NCBI GenBank assembly: GCA_947359465.1
Contig: OX375872.1
Location: 10,114,137 to 10,178,136 of the forward strand
Source: Metellina segmentata
Lineage: Eukaryota > Arthropoda > Arachnida > Araneae > Tetragnathidae
DNA: 64,000 bases
Direction: 5' to 3'
The position numbers were made by a program, and so were the translations under genes. The notes under the pieces are model-generated. The model worked only from the letters and a program-made list of their open reading frames with translations. It had not been told where the DNA came from and ran no database searches. The number at the start of each line of letters is the position of its first letter. The stretch's first letter is position 1. Shown here piece by piece: positions 59,365 to 64,000 of the stretch.

Positions 59365-60050
59365 TGTCAAAAAATGTGTTTAGAGTTGTCACGTTTTGAG
59401 GTAGGGGACACTATTTATATCAATCGATAACGCCGTTTTTGTGGCGTAAGGTGTCATTCCCCACACATATTTCCAATGGCAAGATCCAAATTCGTGTAGA
59501 AAAGCATGCCTTTAAGGATTCGATCTGAGAATGAGGCCTCACTCCACAAAAACGATGTTATCGACTGATCAAAACAGCACTCTACCATCTAAATACGTTA
59601 ATTCGGGACACACATTTTTGACAATAAATATTAATTTTTGACCCCTCTTCCACCCTTTAAAGTTTGGCTAGATGTTTACGAAACACTCTGTTTTGATATC
59701 CAGAATATCGAAGCTGATCCCAAATGTTTAAGGGCCTGTTAAACATTGATAATTAGATTTAAAATAATCAGATAATTATACGCTCACTTATGCCATGTTA
59801 ATACATTTTAAGAAACTTTTTTCGACAAAAAAGTAACCTTTTCATAAACTTATCACAAGTACAACTGATTTGTATCATTGGAAAAGTGTTTCAAGAAAAT
59901 GCTAAATTTTAATTGTAAAATGGCGCGACACATTTTTGACACCAAATAAACGACCAAATAGAAAAATTCCGGTTTAGTAGATTTAGCATTATTCAGATGG
60001 CGCCACTAGACTACATGATATACGTTCATAGAGAAATTTTTCTGACACTG
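59365..60050. other. Spacer, no gene recognised
   Basis: No family recognised on either strand. Confidence 0.4.
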
Positions 60051-60054
60051 ATAC

Positions 60055-60270
60055 ATAATTCAATTAACATTACACAGGAGCAACATAAAACGGGCTATTG
60101 GCGACGGTCCAGTATAAATCCTAAAGGGAATGACCGCGGACAACACCATGTAATTCTGAATCATGGTCAGATGACGAGGTCAACACCTCAGCTGGCTCTC
60201 CAACTTGACATATTGAACGACAGATTGAACGTGCACTAACCCCCTATGGTACATGACGGTCTCTACTGAT
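60055..60270 (-). repeat. SINE fragment (body and tail)
   Basis: Minus-strand body and tail: AATTAACATTACACAGGAGC, GGCGACGGTCCAGTAT, CATGGTCAGATGACGAGG (as read on +). The tRNA head is missing. Confidence 0.7.
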
Positions 60271-60532
60271 ACCGAGGAGAGAAGAAATGCATCCATAGTT
60301 GTGCTACAGGAATCCAACCTTTTGTCTGCTAGCATGGCGGCCGAACCATCTGAGAAACGAGCGATACTGTACTGTGACCACTTACTGATCTTTAGTTGCG
60401 CGTGAATAGTCTACATCTGATTGTTTTATTTTCTATGTAACTGAACGACAAATAAACAAAGCTTATTGTGATAGCTTTAAAATTGAAATATTTTGCAGTG
60501 ACTTATGGGTTAGGTACTTGTCGACATCACAT

Positions 60533-60852
60533 TGTAACGTCTTGAAGATACAGAATGATTATCGAGAATCGTGGGAGCTCACAACGTGAATCGTTCCCAA
60601 AGTCCACCCCCTGGTCCGACTGCGGAAACGACGACTGGAGGAGGCGGGCTGGGAAAAGACAATTTTTTGGAGAGAAGCTGTTGCTAGCCGCAGACGATTT
60701 GAGGAACTTTGACTTTTAGGTGGCTGTATTGTATCGGTGATGGACATCGTCTTTAATTATAAAACTGTAGCTGTACAAATTCTGTAAATATTTCTTTTTA
60801 ATATAAGTATTTTAACCAGGAAGTGGTTTTAGTTTTTCGTCGATACGGTACA
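60533..60852 (+). repeat. 5' LTR
   Basis: Begins TGTAACG. Matches 63739-64000 with about a dozen differences in 262 nt by eye. The 3' boundary is inferred from a CA at 60851-60852, a few nt before the PBS candidate, and is uncertain because the 3' LTR is truncated by the window. Confidence 0.8.
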
Positions 60853-60864
60853 GACCTGCCTGAG

Positions 60865-60880
60865 TGGTGGCAGCTTATGG
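60865..60880 (+). other. Candidate primer-binding site
   Basis: TGGTGGCAGC lies 12 nt after the inferred LTR end and begins with the TGG expected from pairing with a tRNA CCA end. The tRNA is not identified. Confidence 0.45.
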
Positions 60881-61090
60881 TATGCGAATTCCGCGTTATA
60901 TTTTTTAGCTACAGTTGTGATAAGACCGCCAGCGTCTTTTGGAATGTTCGTGTGGAACCTGGATATTGACGACCACCAGCGCGTCTGATGTGTGGCTATT
61001 TTAAAAGGATAAGTGCCAACTTAGCAGAATTTCATTGCAATTGTAAGAATCGGTGCACACCGAAAATGCATTTGTTACAGAGTTTTCTGT

Positions 61091-61500
61091 GTTTTGAAAC
61101 ATCCTGTTTCATGTGTTAGTTTAAGTCAACCTGACTTGTTTAGTTTGGAAACGTCCTGTTTCCATTTTCCTTTAAGAAGTCGTCAAACTTTGTGTTTTGA
61201 AACAACCTGTTTCAAGTGTTAATTTAAGTCAATCCGACTTGTTTAGTTTGGAAACATCCCGTTTTCATTTTCCTTTTAGAAGTCGTCAGACTTTGTGTTT
61301 TGAAACAACCTGTTTCAAGTGTTAGTTTAAGTCAACATGACTTGTTTAGTTTGGAAACGTCCCGTTTTCCATTTTCATTGTAGAAGTCGCCAGACTTGAG
61401 TGGGTTTTGAAGCATCTTGTTTCAAATTTTGGTTTGTGTTAAGTCAATCCTGACTAGCATAAAAGTCATTCTGACGTAGATATAACATCAGTTCTGATTT
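61091..61500 (+). repeat. Tandem array of small hairpins in the LTR-element leader
   Basis: Units of 103, 103 and 107 nt. Each complete unit carries four short stem-loops: GAAACATCCTGTTTC (61096), AAGTCAACCTGACTT (61123), GGAAACGTCCTGTTTCC (61147) and AAGTCGTCAAACTT (61177), repeated from 61199 and 61302. A partial fourth unit starts at 61409. Three more hairpins follow (61443, 61465, 61487). Loops differ, while stems mostly pair, some with G-U. Confidence 0.8.
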
Positions 61501-62165
61501 TTTTTTGCGTGGTTGTTTGATACCATATTGTTATTTTAGAAAAATTTATATATCATTGTGTAATAATCATATTAGAAGGATATTTTAATAACAAGTTGTG
61601 TGAATTATACTTAAAAGGTTTATGTTTCTAAGACAAGAATCATTTTTTAAACTGTTATATTGGTGAAATCAATTTTGACTTATTTAGTGTGTAATTTTTG
61701 TCAATCATTTTGGAAAAATTCTAGTTTTGCTTTTGTGTAGGGGTATTGCATTGAACAGTTGTCGTTACATATGAATACGAAAGTGCTTTTAAAATACGAT
61801 ATTATCAAGTTTTATGTTTAATTATCATTTGAATGAGTTATTATCAATTGGTAATTTATTTGAGAAAGTATGGAATTTAATTATTTCCTTACAAATTACT
61901 GTGAAAATTTAATGAAATACATTTGGTTCCTTATTCTGATTCAAATCGAAAGTAGAATTGATTTGTTTTGTCTGAGTTAATCGATAGTATTTGATAACAT
62001 AATAGTATTATTTTAATAACTGTGATTTTCAGTGTTTTGTGTATTCTATTTTATGTGCTTTAAGAGTGTGATTTCTAGGTTATTTTAGAATTGTGTTTCT
62101 TAAAAGAGTTGTTAAATAATTGTATGACGTAAGAATTATTTGATTGTGTTTACACTGGGATCACT

Positions 62166-62861
62166 ATGTCATTTCTTGGGAGAGCTAGAATGGAGGAGGT
62201 GAAATTTTTGGCAATTGAATTAGGAGAAGAGGTTCCTCCAGATGCTAAAATGATTCATTTGAAAAAAATAATAGAAGGTTCTAAATTATACGATGCAAAA
62301 CGTGTGGAAGATTTAATGATATCTCTTATTAATGAAAGAAAGGAACGAGAGGAAGCTGGACGAAGGTTGAAAGAAGCTGTTTGGAGGCAGGAAAGTGCTG
62401 AAAGGGCGTGGGAATTTATACGACGGAGATGGGCTCGTATAGAAGCCGATGGGAGGTTTGGAGGAATGAAACGATCTTGTGAAGAAGAGTGGGAACTAGC
62501 TGGAGAGAGACTGAAAACTGCTCTAGAAGAGGCAGAAAAGAGAAAATGTGAGTATGAAACCAAATTACAGGAATTTGAAATGCAGAAGGAAAAGAGGTTA
62601 GAAAGAAAAAAACAAGAGGAAGAAAAAAAGGAAGAAGTAATTTCAGTTCCAGAGTTTGAAGCTGAGATGGATATTGACGAAGGCGATTTATTTTCTTTCC
62701 CGCCAAATGAGATGGAATCTTGTGAAGGACTTGAGCTTCTGAAAAGTGATTACCAAAAGTTCGTTGAAATGCAGAAGGAGAAGAGTTTAGAAAGAGAAAA
62801 ACAAGAGGAAAGAGAAGTCGTTGACAACACTCCAATCTGTTTGCCTTTAGCAGAGGTGTAG
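62166..62861 (+). CDS. Gag-like ORF1 of the LTR element
   Basis: A 231-codon ORF. Residues 9-57 (MEEVKFLAIELGEEVPP...LKKIIEGSKLYDAK...) match the N-terminal SAP-like Gag domain also seen in the Ty3 Gag remnant at 4379-4146. Residues 58-150 are a long charged Glu/Lys/Arg coiled coil, followed by an acidic segment. No capsid major motif or zinc knuckle is seen, so it is shorter than a full Gag. It ends at TAG (62859-62861), and ORF2 continues in the same frame. Likely role: structural or RNA-packaging protein of a non-autonomous element. Confidence 0.7.
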   Translation: MSFLGRARMEEVKFLAIELGEEVPPDAKMIHLKKIIEGSKLYDAKRVEDLMISLINERKEREEAGRRLKEAVWRQESAERAWEFIRRRWARIEADGRFGGMKRSCEEEWELAGERLKTALEEAEKRKCEYETKLQEFEMQKEKRLERKKQEEEKKEEVISVPEFEAEMDIDEGDLFSFPPNEMESCEGLELLKSDYQKFVEMQKEKSLEREKQEEREVVDNTPICLPLAEV

Positions 62862-62870
62862 CTACAAGGA

Positions 62871-63512
62871 ATGTTCGGGCATGTAATAACCAAAGTCGCA
62901 CTTGAATGTAATCCCTCTGACAAGGAAATATATTTGTTGGGGAATGGAACGGATACACTTCTAGAAACGATGAAGGTGGATGATGTGCCATATCAGGTGA
63001 GCACCATTCAACAACATGCTCAGAGACAAATGGCTCAACAAGTGAAAGAAAAAAAAGAAGACGAAGAGGAAAGGGAAGAAGTTATCAATTATGATTTGGA
63101 ATTCGTTGACTGCAGAGACGCCAGTGATGATGAAATAGAAGAAATACAAGATATACCTTATTTACCTTCCGATCTCTATATGCGTGTACCGCTTTTCACT
63201 TGTCCTCAGCCTAGAGCTAGAGAAGCAAGCTACGGGCAATTTGTGCCCATGGTTCCAACTGGACACAAGAAATTCGTTCGACAGATTGCAAATGAATCGA
63301 ATCAGCATAACAAGGTGACTGCCAAGAAGCATTTTCACAGACACAAGAAAAAAACTTTGAAACTCGGAGTATGCAGGTGTTATAGAATTGAAAGCGTTGA
63401 TTCTTACCCTAGGGAAACTGTCATGAGTGAAGCCTTTTCCCTTTACGGTTACACACCTAGCACACACACTCTTAAGTCAATGCAATTAAGTAATAATATC
63501 TTATGTAACTAA
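62871..63512 (+). CDS. ORF2 of the LTR element, unknown function
   Basis: A 213-codon ORF, in frame with ORF1 after one amber codon and three sense codons (CTA CAA GGA) before its ATG. It has an N-terminal globular-looking stretch, a Lys/Glu-rich helix (about residues 55-70), an acidic patch (about 80-95) and a basic His/Lys-rich segment (about residues 147-165, AKKHFHRHKKK). No protease DTG, RT YxDD or integrase motif is present. It may be the second half of a single Gag-like protein split by the amber codon. Not recognised otherwise. Confidence 0.5.
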   Translation: MFGHVITKVALECNPSDKEIYLLGNGTDTLLETMKVDDVPYQVSTIQQHAQRQMAQQVKEKKEDEEEREEVINYDLEFVDCRDASDDEIEEIQDIPYLPSDLYMRVPLFTCPQPRAREASYGQFVPMVPTGHKKFVRQIANESNQHNKVTAKKHFHRHKKKTLKLGVCRCYRIESVDSYPRETVMSEAFSLYGYTPSTHTLKSMQLSNNILCN

Positions 63513-63724
63513 GGTATCTTTTAATTTTTGTTTTGTATTATTTGGACACTTTCTTTCATTAAATTTTGTTGCGTAAAAATTGTGTCAGTACCCTGAATTT
63601 GTTGATGCCTTTGATTCAGTCTGGTAAGTTGGTACTGGCCCCTTTGTGTGAGCACTTATGCTCATTACTTTTCATTCTCTTTTCGGGACTTTTTTTCGAT
63701 CGAGATCTGCAGAAAAGTTTTCTT

Positions 63725-63736
63725 GGAGGGGATGAG
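63725..63736 (+). other. Polypurine tract of the LTR element
   Basis: GGAGGGGATGAG, purine-rich with one T, directly before the 3' LTR start at 63739. This is the expected plus-strand primer site. Confidence 0.6.
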
Positions 63737-63738
63737 TC

Positions 63739-64000
63739 TGTAACGTCTTGAAGATACAGAATCATTAACGAGAATCGTAGGAGCTCACAACGGGAATCGT
63801 TCCCGAAGTCCACCCCCTGGTCCGACTGCGGAAGTGACGACTGGAGGAGGCGGGCTGGGAAGAGACAATTTTTGGAGAGAGGCTGTTGCTAGCCGCAGAC
63901 AATTTGAGGAACTTTGACTTTTAGGTGGCTGTATTGTATCGGTAATGGACATCGTCTTTAATTATAAAACTGTAGCTGTACAAATTCTGTAAAAATTTCT
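63739..64000 (+). repeat. 3' LTR (truncated by window)
   Basis: Direct repeat of 60533-60794, starting TGTAACGTCTTGAAGATACA. Confidence 0.85.

Larger units (their letters stand above)
60533..64000 (+). mobile_element. LTR retrotransposon, non-autonomous, Gag-only (3' LTR cut by window end)
   Basis: A 5' LTR starts TGTAACGTCTTGAAGATACA at 60533 and is repeated from 63739 to the window end. Between them are a PBS candidate (60865), a 1.3-kb leader with a hairpin-rich tandem array, a Gag-like ORF (62166), a second ORF (62871) and a polypurine tract (63725-63736). No protease, RT, RNase H or integrase motif is present, so the element would depend on a relative's enzymes. Confidence 0.85.

Noticed and set aside
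62416..62991. Long minus-strand frame of 191 codons
   Set aside because: Shadow of the Glu/Lys-rich coiled-coil ORF on the + strand; the composition is the mirror of that bias.
1..64000. CRISPR array or bacterial operons
   Set aside because: Repeats are not regularly spaced with unique spacers, and gene structure (introns, SINEs, LTR and Helitron elements) is eukaryotic throughout.

Overview
The window is AT-rich nuclear DNA from an arthropod. It is very probably a chelicerate and most likely a spider: the repeats are tRNA-derived SINEs, Tc1/mariner, hAT, Helitron, BEL/Pao and Ty3-type elements of kinds I associate with orb-weaver genomes. That placement rests on recollection of family resemblance, not on a search. 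No prokaryotic gene organisation is present, and most long open frames are chance or transposon-derived.

One host gene is clearly supported: a two-exon NK-2 class homeobox gene of the tinman/NK4 (Nkx2-5) group on the + strand. Exon 1 (17904-18369) encodes a TN/eh1-like repression motif and a Ser run and ends at a GTAAGT donor. Exon 2 (42732-43333) encodes the homeodomain and the C terminus. Intron phase agrees exactly across the junction (1 nt + 2 nt), giving a predicted 355-residue protein. The intron is about 24.4 kb and loaded with repeats.

Layout. 1-512: 3' part of a short Helitron. 1.4-1.65 kb: dispersed repeat shared with 57.3 kb. 2.07-4.38 kb: broken Ty3-type retrotransposon on the minus strand, lacking reverse transcriptase. 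6.7-7.3 kb: minisatellite and a TTAA-flanked MITE. 8-14 kb: SINEs, a long-unit repeat interrupted by a MITE, a second TTAA element, and a hAT MITE carrying a SINE. 15.2-16.8 kb: hAT and possible pogo-like remnants. 17.9-43.3 kb: the tinman gene, whose intron holds SINEs, satellites, a Tc1 element (26.7-28.1 kb), a hAT element with a doubled end (31.0-32.0 kb), a small BEL/Pao element with LTRs (38.6-41.0 kb), and a 26-bp satellite just before exon 2. 44.5-45.4 kb: decayed Tc1-like element. 48.2-54.0 kb: Helitron with both ends and a helicase remnant, containing a second Helitron 5' end in opposite orientation. 54.5 kb: 61-bp mariner-type mini-element. 54.7-56.4 kb: dense SINE nest. 58.5-59.3 kb: rosa-like (DD41D) mariner with 122-bp terminal repeats. 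60.5-64 kb: LTR element with a hairpin-array leader and two ORFs in one frame separated by an amber codon; its 3' LTR runs off the window.

Apart from the homeobox gene, everything recognised is mobile DNA. The most unusual points are the hairpin-array leader and in-frame amber codon of the right-hand LTR element, a SINE body carrying two different tRNA-like heads, and the inverted pair of Helitron 5' ends.
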